64,000 nucleotides of DNA from Tenodera sinensis (lineage: Eukaryota > Arthropoda > Insecta > Mantodea > Mantidae): NCBI GenBank assembly GCA_030765045.1, contig CM060964.1, forward strand, positions 140,884,868-140,948,867, in the 5' to 3' direction. A program made the translations under genes and the position numbers. Shown piece after piece: positions 23,900 to 35,045 of this stretch. Every line of letters begins with the position of its first letter. Position 1 is the stretch's first letter. The notes below the pieces were generated by a model, which was not told where the DNA came from, made no database searches, and worked only from the letters and a program-made list of their open reading frames with translations.

Positions 23900-25067
23900 T
23901 ATCCTGCTGTCAATCACTAATTGGTGCTAGTCCTAATGGGATAGGTGTTATTTTTGAGCCCTGTTTTCCTACTATACTAAGAATTTTATCGAAAATGTAG
24001 CCTTTTCCTAGTACATTTAGATGCTGTCCATGCTGAGTGTGAAAGTTATTTTGAAGATTACTAGTATCAGTAAATTCTACATTCCTAGTGTTTACACACA
24101 GAAGCTATTTGCTGATTCACCAGTTTAATTTCGGCGTTTACTCATGAATTTAAGTCTAAATCATATCTATTTGGGATGTTGCATACTATCACATTAGTAT
24201 GTGTTAAGGCTCCAAGAGTTAGTTTAAGTTCTTTCTTCACATTTGCACTTTCGTTTTTGTACACATAATTTGATCCTCCAAAAAGAACAACAAAATCACT
24301 AGAGGAAAAGGTGTGATGATTGGTTCTCACATTCTGCATTACGTCTCTAACACACGCACTTGGTTTCACTACACCTGTAGCGGAAACAGTCTGGTTATTT
24401 ATGTAGCTTGCTAATCCTCTTCCGTGACTATCGTTACATGTTTGGACTTCTTTACGCTTCTTTTCACGTTCGACTTGTTTGCTTCGTATGCTCCACACTG
24501 TGTTGCTGCAAAATCTCTGAGTTTTCCTCTTGCAGTATACCGTACCAATTTATGCCAATAGGAATACCACTACTTGGACTAGGGCTCCAACAATGTTTTG
24601 CTTGGTTTTTTTGTTTTGTCGTTTACCACAAGGTCGGCTCGTTTTCAGGTATATTTCGCCATTGTAGATTATTAGTCATGTTTCCATGTGGTGTGTTCTT
24701 TTTCGTAACCTGACAGTACGTTTCACTACCTACTTCGCGTTGCTTCAACTGTTTCAAATTATAATTTTCTCTCTTTAACGATGTTATTTCTTCTTGTGCT
24801 TTCTTCAGATCTTTATTCAATAGATCCACAATAGTTGTAGGGACGCTATCACCTCAGCTTCAGGTGTTGTCTGATGCTCAAATTGTGAAACTTCCTTTCC
24901 AGATTTTCTTACTTTTTACTTGCTGTTTCATTATCTTCTTTTCCCTGGCTCTCTTTACTTCTAAAGCACACTTTAGACTTTTCGTCTTCATTTTTGCCGT
25001 CCATTTTTTCATCACATTCACGTAAAATATGCACTTGACTGCGAGTTACAACATTACGGGTCACCAT
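23900..25067 (-). pseudogene. LINE ORF1: coiled coil plus SGNH-like domain, broken
   Basis: Begins MVTRNVVTRSQVHILRECDE on the - strand. After stops near 24850, a coiled coil reads LLNKDLKKAQEEITSLK (24829 downward). A frame at 24498-24142 gives CNDSHGRGLASY, GVVKPSA, then FVVLFGGSNYVY. These follow the order of blocks in SGNH/GDSL-like domains found in ORF1 proteins of CR1-type LINEs: block I serine motif, a GVVKPSA block, and a GGxN block. A GQHLNVLGKGY segment near 24000 would be the histidine block. Such ORF1 proteins bind RNA or lipid-linked targets in the retrotransposon particle; the exact role is not established here. Confidence 0.65.
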
Positions 25068-25756
25068 ATTGGTTCTTGAACACCATTTTTATACAGAAAT
25101 AATGTTACTACTGCCTTTGCTCTTTCATGTTGTGCTATTCCTCTCTAAAACATCATATATCATCTATTTTTTAACCTTTTAATTTCTTCTCTGTTTTGAA
25201 GGTAGCTAGGTTTCTTAGTTTCCATTTATTTTATTAATTCAGTTTCTGAACATATAAATCCTCTGATCCTCTAAGTTCGTTTTCAGCTGATCCTCAATTG
25301 CAAAATTATTTTTGTGCTGTTTATGGCTATGGCCATAATAAAGCTTAACCTTCTAGCCATTCCCATGGAAAATTTATGATTAATAGTGTTTCTGTAAGTA
25401 CAAGTTACCAACCTGTATAAACCTCCTGGCCTGTAGGGCAGACAACTGCAGTTTCAGATGTTTTTCCCTTGGAGAAGTTTCCTTCACCATGGTTAACGAA
25501 CCTTCTCTATTCATAGTGTATCACTCATACCTTTCCCTCTCTGCTACTTGTAAAAGCTATGTTTTCCTGATATGAGTCTGTTGTTCTTTGGGTATTGACC
25601 TTCCTACCATGACAACATATCGAAAAGTTTTTGAGCCCAAATGGGTACCAGTCGCAAGTAGTTGAGTGTAACAGGGCTCCAGTATATTGATAAATGTGAG
25701 CAATGCCAAAATAAAGTCAGTGGTGATAAATCTAATCTCAAAATTATGTGTTTCAG

Positions 25757-25943
25757 CTGCATTCTTTACACCATTCTTCAAAGAAGTTTGGGAGAAGAAG
25801 CCAGAAATTGAACAGGCATTTCATATGGAAGAGCCAATTAATTACTCCAATTCTGCAGAAAGCACACTTGAAATGCCTCCCCGACAGCCTCGGCCACCTC
25901 CACGTCATGAGAGTTATCACATCAAAGCAGGCTCCAATGAAGG
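25757..25943 (+). CDS. RhoGAPp190: p190 RhoGAP exon F
   Basis: Acceptor TATGTGTTTCAG before 25757; donor GTATTA at 25944, a weaker site. The A left by exon E plus CT gives threonine, then AFFTPFFKEVWEKKPEIEQA. This matches the VFTPFFSDVLEKK type segment that closes the second pseudoGTPase domain in vertebrate p190 proteins. After it comes a proline- and arginine-rich linker (MPPRQPRPPPRHESY) that could bind SH3 domains, by inference only. The exon ends two bases into a codon. Confidence 0.93.
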
Positions 25944-26729
25944 GTATTAAATACAATTTATGGTACATGGGTGGTTCTGATACCCTGCTGAATGCATGCA
26001 TATATTAACCAGGTTTGGAGATTAAATAAATTAAACACATGGGGAGAGCTGCTTTCTGCTTCTTTCATTTTTCCCCCTTCTGAAGGGAAGGCACAGCAGT
26101 TTTTAGAAAAAGTTGATAATTTTCTTTATGAGTACTGTATTTTATTTGGTACTTGTAAATAAATCCCTGGAAATAACAGCATGTTAATGTTCTTTCTTTG
26201 GGTTTTCTGAAGAAAGTTTATTGTTTTTTAAATCTAACAACTTCTGAATATTACTTTGTCATGGTTTACTTCCTCATTGTATTACTATAATTTCTATTTA
26301 ATATGATCCTTCAGGAATAGGAAACAAAAACCAAATTTGAGCATAAAGACATTTAAATGACAGGTGACATTACTTGCCATTGTGAAGCATATTTTATTCT
26401 GTTACATATTTTCACAATCTTTATTTGAAATGGGTACTTCAACTGATTATTAGGGAGCAGATTTTTATCTAAATAAATGTTTCTTTGCTTATGGATAAAA
26501 AAACTGTAACTTAGATAGCAATTCCCAAAACAGCACACTTCAGTTATATACAAAATTCTATTTCATTTAAAAATACGTGTTTTTGTAATCTTTTATGTAA
26601 ATAAATATTTTAAATAATTTTGCTAAAAGCACATAATGTCATTTTTCTTTCTTCTAATTTTTAAATTTAACAAAAGATCAATGAACTTCATTTGTAAACG
26701 TATTGCGTAGTGAGTGACCTATGGTATCT

Positions 26730-27640
26730 TAAGTGAAATGGTTGGCGATATAATGCCGAAACCAAGGTCAGCTATTTGCTCTCGTTTGCAACAATATGTT
26801 GCTGAATTTAGTGGCATCTTTACAAGTGATGGAAGCACTATTCTGTCAAAAATATGGGAAATCAGTAAATGCAGACAAACTATTTCAAGTCTTGCAGGAT
26901 TTAGCAAGTAGGAAGCATAGAATGGCTGCTTCACATACATCTTCTAGACACGTTCTCCCAGGTAAAACCGCTTCCTCTTCTTAAACCCTAGTTTCAAAAA
27001 GTTCAGAATATTATTCAGATTTATGCAAAACTTTTCTTTTGTGTGGTATTCCTTTATACAAATTGAGAAAATCAGAGTTCAGAATGTTTCTTATGAAATA
27101 TGCTAATTTTTAAACACCAGAAGAATCAACATTAAGCAAATTGTATGTGCCTGCCTGTTACGAGAAATGCTAAGAAAGATCAGAGCAAAATGTTAAAATA
27201 AAAAAATTGGGTAACCATTCATGAATCACCAGACTGTAGTGGTAGGAAAGTGGGAAATGTTGTGGTAGGGATGCTAGAAAATGAGGAAATAGTTCCCAAG
27301 CAGTATTTTCTATTAGCAGCAGAGAAATATCAGCATCAAATAATTTAACAATGGTTCACTTATTCAATAAATCTCCATGGTTATGGCCGAATGGGGTGAA
27401 ATTTGATAGTGTGTAACACTTATCAATTCTGCTTCATATATGAAGAAGGTAGACAAAGGCCTTTCTGTAAGCTTCCCACACATTATATACATAACTTGTA
27501 TAATGCATGGTTTCCACAGAGTATGTAAGCAAATATGCACATTGTATTCTAAAGTAGACAAATTGGTCTCAAATGGCAAAAAGGTGTTTGTGAAAGTGCT
27601 AACAAGAGTCGATTTCTTCAGAGCCAAAAATCCAGATCTG
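26730..27640 (+). pseudogene. hAT-like transposase with BED/CGGBP1-type zinc finger, 5' part
   Basis: Frames read together give the layout of an insect hAT-like transposase. An N-terminal zinc-finger block is split by a frameshift (MPKPRSAICSRLQQYVAEFS at 26752 and, in another frame, NADKLFQVLQDLASRKH near 26850-26910). A middle part lies near 27000-27250. The frame 27440-27640 reads MKKVDKGLSVSFPHIIYITC, MHGFHRVCKQIC and VDKLVSNGKKVF, ending FFRAKNPDL. The protein resumes at 28329 after an insertion. Many stops; no working product. Confidence 0.8.
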
Positions 27641-28328
27641 TGATGCAGACTCCTCTCCCCATAGGTCGAAGACGTCGTCTTTAAGATCTAAAAGATCTCG
27701 TCGCCAGGATATCTCCTATCCTGTGTTTGGTGTCCCGGTATCTAACTAGCTCTAGCACGAGGTCCTAATCTGCAAGGTGTGCATGAGTTGTGGTAGGAAT
27801 GGAACCAAACGAAGAATTAACAAAAACATTTGACTTTATTTCCAAATTTCCAGATTTGTTATGAACTGCCGACGATATCTAAATAGAATATAACTTTCTA
27901 ACTTCAACTACAACGTTATAATACTTGAACTTTGTCACCCTTTGGCAACTGCTGAATTATGTATATGCGCCAGCTTACGTACAAATCACCAAATTGCACG
28001 CGCACTGGCTGCTCTATTCAAAACGAATGTGAGTTGCGTTGCATGTGTTTGCATGGGCAACACGAAGGAAGCGATTTCCATTGGTCAACTTTTGAGTTCG
28101 TCATGGCAAGATACGAATCAGCCCGCGGATTTTTTTTCGGGCTTTGCTTGCACAACAATTGTAATCTTATCACTCATCTAATCTGCTTAGGCTTCCATTC
28201 TTGAGACTTTAATATATTCAGCTTTATTACATTCTCCTCTTAAGTATCGATTAGAATCTCCTTTTATTTATTTCTATTATAATTAATAATTATTAATTAC
28301 TTACATTCACATTATAATTTCAGTTTCA
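27641..28328 (-). mobile_element. Probable solo LTR inserted in the hAT-like pseudogene
   Basis: A 688-bp segment beginning TGATGCAG and ending CAGTTTCA, flanked by the 4-bp direct repeat TCTG (27637-27640 and 28329-28332). Removing it with one TCTG restores a continuous hAT-like reading frame across the junction, which proves it is an insertion. TG...CA ends, a 4-bp target duplication, this length and lack of coding capacity fit a solo LTR left by recombination between two LTRs. On the - strand an AATAAAG lies about 190 bases from the end, as expected for a polyadenylation signal, so I orient it as -. Its base composition is richer in CG dinucleotides than its surroundings. The superfamily cannot be told. 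Confidence 0.78.
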
Positions 28329-28480
28329 TCTGGCACTTCCACCTAGACCCATAGTTACTCGTTGGGGGACATGGTTGGAAGTAGCAGTGTATTGTGCAAA
28401 AACTCCAACATTTTAAATTGATGATTGATGAACTAAATAAAGATGGCTCTTCTTCAATTGAAATTCTTCAAAACTTACTT
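28329..28480 (+). pseudogene. hAT-like transposase, continuation after the insertion
   Basis: Continues directly from 27640: once the insertion is skipped the frame reads on with LALPPRPIVTRWGTWLEVAV and YCAKTPTF. This is the TRWGTW block of this hAT-like family, which follows the NPDL segment seen at 27632-27640. The frame stops soon after. The right boundary near 28480 is a guess. Confidence 0.78.
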
Positions 28481-28569
28481 GACAGTAACTAAAAATGAAT
28501 TGTGTTACATATCTGCAAATTTGGGTTTTTTATTTTGTTTCACTCTTTAAAAATATTAGAAACATCAAT

Positions 28570-28830
28570 CAGCTTATATGTTTACGTAAGCTTCCATGGC
28601 CAATATTAAGATTATCTTAGTCCATTGCTTCTGGTGTAGACCATGTCTTAGGGCATAAGCTTGCCAACGTTTCACCCATCCTATGATGTAGCTTCCTCAG
28701 GGCTGAATGTGTCTTATTACAAGTTATTTATTAATATGTATATACATGGCCTGATGCCGATACATGGGACCCTGCTTTCAGGGTACAATTTTACTTGTCC
28801 TTATAGATTATCTTGTTTACAATGGTTTTT
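28570..28830 (-). repeat. Penelope-like fragment with a hammerhead-like motif
   Basis: Contains on the - strand a degraded hammerhead core: CTGAGGA (28694-28700), a 20-base stem-loop II segment, and GAAACGTT (28666-28673), flanked by GCC and GGC that can pair as stem I. Sequences of this form occur at the ends of Penelope-like retroelements. No coding sequence is visible. The limits are approximate. Confidence 0.5.
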
Positions 28831-28859
28831 GCCTTTCTGGTTTGTCCCGAACCCATACA

Positions 28860-30081
28860 GTAACTTGCTTTGGGTTACTTAAACATTTTTCTATTTTTCC
28901 ACATAATTGCCATTTTGATCAATGCATTTTTGTAAATGCCGTGGCAGTTTTCATATGTCCATGTCATACCAGCCTGCCGCCACGCTATGGAAGAAGCGTT
29001 GGACCTCATCTTTCACTTCGTCATCGTCACCGAAGCGTCTTCCAGCCAAGTGTTCTTTCAGCTCGGGAAACAAGTGGTAATCACTGGGTGCTATGTCCGG
29101 ACTATAGGTTGGATGGATGATGATGTCCCATCCGAACTGTTGCAGAAGATCCACGGTTTGAGGGGCAGCGTGGGGGTGAGCATTGTCATGGAGTTGCTCA
29201 ACATTCCTCTTCTTCGGTTCTGAATTTCCCATTTGAGTTTTTTTTAGTGACTGACAGTATTTGTCGTCATTTATTGTTGTCCCAGGATCCATAAAGTCGA
29301 CAACAATATCCCCTTTCGATATCGAAACACAGTTACCATGACTTTAGCGGCAGACTGTGTTCTTATGAATTTTCTCGGCTTGGGTGAATTGGAATGCTGC
29401 CACTCATGTGATAGTTGTTTGGTCTCAGATGTGCAGTGGAAAGCCCAGGTTGCATCACCCATGACTATTGAATCCAAAGGGTTGTCCTTTTCATCTGCGT
29501 AGCATTCAAGAAATTGGCGGTAAGTTTCAGCGTGCTGCCTTTTGTGGACTTCTGTAAGCTCTCTTGGGACGCATCTTGTGCACACCTTCCGAAATTTCAA
29601 CTCTGCAGTCAAAGTCCAGCGAATGGTGCTTGAGAAATCTCAAGGAACAACAATGCAGAGCTCATCGAGAATGACTCGCCGATCATGAAGCACGATTTGT
29701 TCAACCTGTGCTATTTTCTCGTTGGGAATTGACAGTCTGATGCTTCTTTCTTCGTCATGAATTTTTGTACGACCATCTGCAAACTCTCTACATCATTTGC
29801 AGACATTTTTGACATCTGTAAAAGACTTTCCATACATTTTCGCTAACTGTTGATGAATTTTGATTGGTTTAACCCCTTTTGCACTAAAAAACTGAATAAC
29901 TGCGTGAACTTTGCACCTGGCAGTAGTGGCTAACAGGAGCTCCATTACAACTGGCTGCCAAGTCAAGACTGAGGGCTCCAGCGGATGTGCAGTAGTTTCT
30001 GTAGAGAGTAGAGGGAGGGAGGAAGTAAGCAGTATGGCCAACATCCCTGCAAATAATTTCCCACTTTAGGGGTTACCCTCA
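28860..30081 (-). mobile_element. Mariner DD34D transposon, decayed
   Basis: The right end, read on the - strand, is TGAGGGTAACCCCTAAAGTG starting at 30081 and followed by TA at 30082. I could not find the matching inverted end on the left, so that side is truncated or too diverged. The transposase occupies most of the element in broken frames. Confidence 0.78.
28930..29975 (-). pseudogene. Mariner transposase, multiply frameshifted
   Basis: N-terminal helix-turn-helix pieces lie at 29975-29700 (VIQFFSAKGVKPIKIHQQLA, then DGRTKIHDEERS). The frame 29612-29271 gives FRKVCTRCVPRELTEVHKRQ, the first aspartate in VMGDATWAF, then WQHSNSPKPRKFIRTQSAAK. The frame 29292-28951 gives HDNAHPHAAPQT and HPTYSPDIAPSDYHLF. 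Counting gives 34 residues between the HDN aspartate and that of PSD, so DD34D. All three aspartates are present, but the frame is broken at least twice, and the MGDAT motif has alanine where glutamate is usual. Confidence 0.85.
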
Positions 30082-30717
30082 TAGTTATCCACTTCCATGA
30101 GCATTGGTAGACTTTTTTTCAGGGCGGGCGCATGTTGGAAATTTGTGATTAAACAATATTAATTCATTATTCTGTTGCAAAAACTGTAAAAGATGAGTTA
30201 TAGTATTTGTTATGGATAAGCATATTAATTTATCCTAAATAAATGCTGTTCTTTACATCAACATTAAAGCAATATTCTAATAGTAATTGATTGCACATTA
30301 CATTTATTATTTTCCAAGGAGGGCTGCAGCCCCCCTTTCTCCCCCATCGTGATGCCCATGTCCACTTTACAGATCTGTCACAGCTGTTAAGATGGGTATG
30401 ATAATGTGACAGCAGTGAAATGTGGTGCCTGACTAAACTATCAGAGTGTATTCTTGTGTGCTTGGCATTCTATCTTAATTATTGAAAGAAAACTAATATG
30501 CTTCGACATGCCCACCACAAGGATAAAGCAGGTACTGGTATAAAACTTGGGCAGGAGCATTCATATTATTCAATTTGGAATTTAAAATACTCCACAGTTT
30601 TTAGTTTTTACTGTAATAATTTTATTTTTACCACATATATCTCTATGCACATGCTTATATAGTTACATATGGCTGTCTAGCTGCAACACAAGTATTATTG
30701 ATATAGTTGTTACTTAA

Positions 30718-31731
30718 CCTCTTGAGCGATGGCCATTTAAACGTCCGCGAGCCGAGAATTGCTAGCATTTAAATTGTTAAATGCTCTTCGTATATAAACA
30801 GCTGTATTTTGTGTAAATATTAAGTTATTTTAATGAAACAAAAACTGGTATAAAACTCGTTATTTGCAGTATAAATGTACGTCATCAGCAAAGTTGAGTC
30901 GTATTTACAAAACGTTGAAATGGCACAATTTTGTTTCACTGTGGTGAAAAGTCAACTTTGCTGTCGAACGCATCTAATATAAGTTCTCGGAAAGATTCAG
31001 TAAAGAAACACCCATTGTATGTGTGGCTAAATCGTCAGCATACTGTGTAATAAAGCGCTACTGCATGCGTGGGCTCTTGAGTCATCAGAATAGATCAACA
31101 TTACAACTTTTGCTTACGCGAGTTTCGTAACTGAGTAGAGTCCGTGTCTTTCTTTGTTGAAATACATACGTATTCTTTCCTGCTTGTAGCTGAAGGGAGA
31201 AGTGGTATAAAAAGGTGTTTTTGCACCAACTGGATATAACCATATACAATTGTTTGGAGATTTGGACAGCTCTCTAAACCCACACAGGACAATGACCGAC
31301 CTTGACTACCGACTATAAATAACTCGCAGCCTAATGGAACAATACCACGTTGGGGGTTGAAAATCCAAAACCCCTGCACCCCTCAGACTTCAAGGAAAAC
31401 ATTATCCTAAAAGGATACCACCAACAGCAAAGAAGTCCCGCCCATTTTGAAAGTGTTTCGTGTGCCGCAAGAAGGGAATTCGCGAATGTGGAGATGTACA
31501 TACCCTTGTGTGTTTATCCCTGTTTTGAGGTAAATCACTGCAGAACGAACATATTAAGGTAAGCCAATAAAGTATATAGACCTTACTAAAATGTTTCATA
31601 AAGGGAAAATTATAATAAGTTGAGTTGGATAAGGGATAAATAAGGGTTAAATGCTTAAACGCACAGGACGCCCATATCGCTCATCCGCCATTTTAAATGG
31701 ACGTGATTTCACGTCGATATCCCTCAAGAGG
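30718..31731 (+). mobile_element. piggyBac-type element, internally deleted copy
   Basis: Flanked by TTAA on both sides (30714-30717, 31732-31735), the piggyBac target. The ends are inverted: left CCTCTTGAGCGAT, right (reverse complement) CCTCTTGAGGGAT. It matches the 35046-37544 element at both ends but lacks about 1.4 kb. The join is near 31200, between the 5' untranslated sequence (GCTTGTAGCTGAAG) and the transposase C-terminal part (GTATAAAAAGGTG). Cysteine-rich tail sequence remains at about 31425-31560. The copy could only move with enzyme supplied from elsewhere. Confidence 0.92.
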
Positions 31732-32011
31732 TTAAAGCAATCCTCATACTCTTAGCGAGAAGGAAGCAGGCTAATTATATTATTCTACTGCTATTATATA
31801 GAAATTGCTCAAATAGCCTATCAATCCAAAATAGTGCACATAATAAAGAATGTAGTACCTTGACTCTTGACCTACTTAAAAAAGTGTGGGTGAGTGCGTT
31901 CTGCGCACACTGATTTCTCTTGTCTAGAACATTTGAGGATCTGCAAGTGATTTGTGTTAAGCATTTAATATCATTTTTCACTTGTGTCATGTGTGTCTCT
32001 TTCCTTTGTAG

Positions 32012-32241
32012 GTCAATGTGCTCCAGGAGCGGATCTGAACTATATGATATACAACCTAATGATGGTCTGCTGGATGATATGACTGATCTCTTGTCAGCAA
32101 CAATTCCAGAAGATCGCTTGACAAGTTCAAGTGATGAAAGTTACATTTATTCTGATGTTGAACTGAATGGTGATGACAATAGTGAACCACTAGTCAAACC
32201 TGCAGAGATAAAAACCAGTGAAAAATTGCATCATGGTCATA
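32012..32241 (+). CDS. RhoGAPp190: p190 RhoGAP exon G (acidic tyrosine linker)
   Basis: Acceptor TTCCTTTTGTAG before 32012; donor GTAAGT at 32242. The GG from exon F plus G gives glycine, then SMCSRSGSELYDIQPNDGLL, then a segment with EDRLTSSSDESYIYSDVELN. The acidic, serine-rich stretch with tyrosines in ELYDIQP and ESYIYSDV resembles the region of vertebrate p190A whose phosphotyrosine recruits p120RasGAP; that role here is inference. The exon ends at HHGH plus one base. No RhoGAP domain follows in the window by any frame I can read. Both candidate last exons below accept this phase. Confidence 0.9.
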
Positions 32242-32984
32242 GTAAGTATTAATGGCACATAAAATTAAAATTTGAATGTACTTGAATTCAAATGTTACCT
32301 CATGTCACTGAGTCATGTCAGTTGGATGCTGAAATAGAAAAACAGACATTTTTCTATGGAAATGAGCTCCCAAAGCAAAGTTTACTAATCTTACAATTTC
32401 AAACTTCCGTTGATGTTTCTGTAGCTGATCATGATATTATAGATATCTCTTTATAACTCTTTATATTTAGTTATTAAAATGACAGATATTTTGGCATTAA
32501 TCATCCACCATGCCTATAATCTTGGATAAAGAGATGGAATAAAACAATGGACCCATTGACTCAATACCAATTAACACATTGTTACAGTTAATAATGATTA
32601 AGGGCTATTCATTTTAATTAAATAAAATAAGTTAATAACATTAAAGTCCCAGAAGCAAGTTGCTCTGTGAAGGAAGGAAAACAAAACATATTTTAAATAT
32701 TTAGGTAGACAAAAATGCTGCTCTCAGTTAAAGTTGCCATAATTATTTGGCATAAAACCAGGACAAAGGTACAAGCTTGTGTTATAGTGTGTTGTATGGG
32801 CAGAGCAAAATACTTCAGAACCTACTACGCAGTATTTTGCCTGTCCACGTCTTTAGCACCCGTTGCCGTCTGCCGCTATCATAGAAAGGCACGAATGAAG
32901 CCATACAACATTTTTAAAACTACTTTTAAAGGCTTTACTTTACCAACTTTGTGAAAGGAGATACTGAAACTGTTATTGTCCGTA

Positions 32985-33932
32985 TATTTTTGGCACCTCT
33001 TTAGGAAACTATCCATCACTCACCATAGTTCATGTTGAGAAATGCTGGCAATTTCCTGGTGGATATTTTGTTTTAATTCATCCAGGGTGTATTGGTTTGT
33101 CTTGTACACTTTGTTTTAAGTTACCCCAGGGATAAAAAACACAGGGAGTTAGGTCGGGGGACCAAGGCAGTCACAAATCTCTTCTAATAATTCTGTCCTG
33201 AAACACACTTTCAATTGTTGTCATTAAAGATTGGCTGCATGAGCTGTTGCAGAGTCTTGTTGAAAAAAGGCAAAATCACACTCCTGTTCTAACTTGCGAA
33301 AAAAAGGAGGCAAAATTGTATTCATGTATGTACAGGTATCAACTGTTGACTCAAAAAAAATTGGGCCTATAACTCTTTTCTCCGCTATTGGTGCACCATA
33401 CGCCAATTTTTTGTTTTGTCATGAAGGGGTACTTCGTAAACAACATCATCGTTAGTTCCATTAATGATTATTTTTGTACACATATATCCATGAAGGTGGA
33501 ACCAAGCCCCGTCCGTAAAAAATATTAAATGCGGGTCTATCTTGCCATTGTATATACTATTGAGAGCCCACTCAAAAATGTGCGCCTTATTGCAGGATCA
33601 CCTGGTTGAAGAGCATGTGTCACAATTATTTTATGTGGTTTTAACTTCACCAATTTATCAGCTGTTCTCAAAGAGCCATAAGAAATGCCTACCTGCTGTG
33701 AAAGACGCCTTAGTGATTTTTTGGAGAAATTCTCCAAACAATGACCAGTGTCACCTAATGTTTGTTCGGTAGAAACCATACACCGTCTTTTAGATTTTTT
33801 AGCTTGAACACTTCCTGTGACCTGAAATTTATTGTTAAGTTTATGGTTTGTATGGCCTGGAACTTTTACACCTGGAAATCTTTCTTCAAATCGTACTTTC
33901 ACTTGGAGAACTGACTGAGTTAACACATACAA
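32985..33932 (-). pseudogene. IS630/Tc1-type DDE transposase, broken
   Basis: On the - strand the frame from 33932 reads VRFEERFPGVKVPGHTN, then KKSLRRLSQQVGISYGSLRT, the N-terminal helix-turn-helix part, and LKPHKIIVTHALQPGDPAIR. A second frame at 33406-33224 gives PIFFESTVDTCTYMNTILPP and FAFFQQDSATAHAANL, where QQDSATAH holds the second catalytic aspartate. The C-terminal block with LKHKVYKTNQYTLDEL-type sequence follows to about 32990. Frame changes separate the parts; no complete enzyme. Confidence 0.78.
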
Positions 33933-33937
33933 ATCAT

Positions 33938-34181
33938 CATCAAGGCGGCGCCGTGGCCGAGCGGTTAGTGCGCTCGCCTACCACCTAGGCGGCCCGGGTT
34001 CGATCCCAGGGACCCACATGTGGTATTCGTGGTGGACGAAGCGGCGTCAGGGCGGGTTTTCTCCGGGTACTCCGGTTTCCCCCGCCATCTCATTCCACCG
34101 GTGCTCCATCTTCATGTATCATCCGTGTCACCGCCTGCGGTGCCGTAGTAGTAAAAGCGGGCGTTAAACACAACAACAACA
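33938..34181 (+). repeat. tRNA-derived SINE, family A, with target duplication
   Basis: Flanked by a perfect 13-bp direct repeat ACATACAAATCAT (33925-33937 and 34182-34194). The head has polymerase III boxes: A box TGGCCGAGCGG (33954-33964) and B box GGTTCGATCCC (33997-34007). The body contains TTCTCCGGGTACTCCGG and the 3' end is (CAA)n. It is a retroposed SINE and not a tRNA gene: the head lacks a foldable acceptor stem followed by a T-run. A truncated relative lies on the - strand at 49975-50135. Confidence 0.93.
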
Positions 34182-35045
34182 ACATACAAATCATAAATAA
34201 ATACATACTGTGCAAGAAAAACCATATGCTGAGCTATAATACACTTTGTGACAAAGTACAGGACAAAATAATAAATCACTCATAATAACTAAACCACATT
34301 ATATCATGTCAACTCAATACTGCATCAGAAGCATGACCTTGTTTACAGCAGCAGTGTGTTATGTTTCCACATGCCCAGTAGAAAACCACCATGCAGGCAG
34401 TTAGGGGGTTTTTTGCTCTCCTGCTGCTTTACTAATGATGGTATAGTGTCAATACACTGCATGTCAGCATTTTGACAGCTACTTGAGAATTTGAGAACTT
34501 AATGTATAATTCACATTTTTAATGGAATGTTTTATGTATTTTGATTTTTGACAATTTATTGAGAATTTAACATAAGGTACTTTATAGGTATGAGATTGTC
34601 TTATACCAAACATATTTTTCAGAAGGTTTTGTAGGTTATTTCCAAATGGTGCTTTTGTTAGTTGCTATGAGACAAGTTGACATATTTATTCCCTCACACA
34701 GTTTTCAGTCAACCAGCAGGTGGTCAACAAATGTTAGTCACCAACCAGGAGTGCACGAACAACTCATTTGGCAGCTTGCATGCACTAATGGATAAATGTA
34801 AATCAAAGCAATTGTCAAGTTTCCAATCAAATATTAAGAAGTGTATTGTAATATTGCAGCTGGTATGAAAATTTCAAAGCATTTCATAGTGGAAGTCATG
34901 GAACTGACATAATATCATGAAATGCAAACATCATGTAAATCCAGCATTTTTATCAAACCAGCCAAGACACCTTTTCCTCAGAACAAGGATAATCCTGGTT
35001 TTCTGGGATGTTTGGCAAACCTGCACTTGTGGTAAAGCAGTTTAA

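Larger units (their letters stand above)
20450..25067 (-). mobile_element. LINE (non-LTR retrotransposon), two-ORF type, decayed
   Basis: Read on the - strand: ORF1 from an ATG at 25067 to about 23900, ORF2 from about 23822 to a stop at 20970-20972, then a 3' untranslated part to about 20450. ORF1 has a coiled coil and an SGNH-hydrolase-like segment; ORF2 has an apurinic endonuclease and a reverse transcriptase. The C-terminal motif (HSFYTTEEYL near 20980-21010) is shared with the + strand LINE at 38930-43926, so both belong to one broad group, probably CR1/Jockey-like. Boundaries are approximate. Confidence 0.85.
17601..25756 (+). other. p190 intron E-F
   Basis: An 8.2-kb intron. Apart from the CACT satellite (18433-18620) and the - strand LINE (about 25067-20450) it holds AT-rich sequence; in 18650-20430 I see no gene. 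Confidence 0.75.
25944..32011 (+). other. p190 intron F-G
   Basis: A 6.1-kb intron almost filled by mobile DNA: a hAT-like pseudogene split by a 688-bp LTR-like insertion, a Penelope-like fragment, a mariner and a deleted piggyBac copy. About 26000-26720 shows no named feature. Confidence 0.75.
32790..34240 (-). mobile_element. Tc1/mariner-type transposon split by a SINE
   Basis: Same family as the fragments at 12940-13765. The 3' untranslated end (32820-32965) matches the reverse complement of 13600-13760. A SINE (33938-34181) interrupts the 5' half, and element sequence probably continues to about 34240. No inverted ends were identified. Confidence 0.65.

Noticed and set aside
33944..34020. 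tRNA gene
   Set aside because: The A and B boxes belong to a SINE with a body, CAA tail and a 13-bp target duplication.
34709..34868. Possible p190 exon after the acceptor GTTTTCAG at 34708
   Set aside because: In the phase required by exon G it reaches TAG after nine codons, and no other frame shows conserved sequence.
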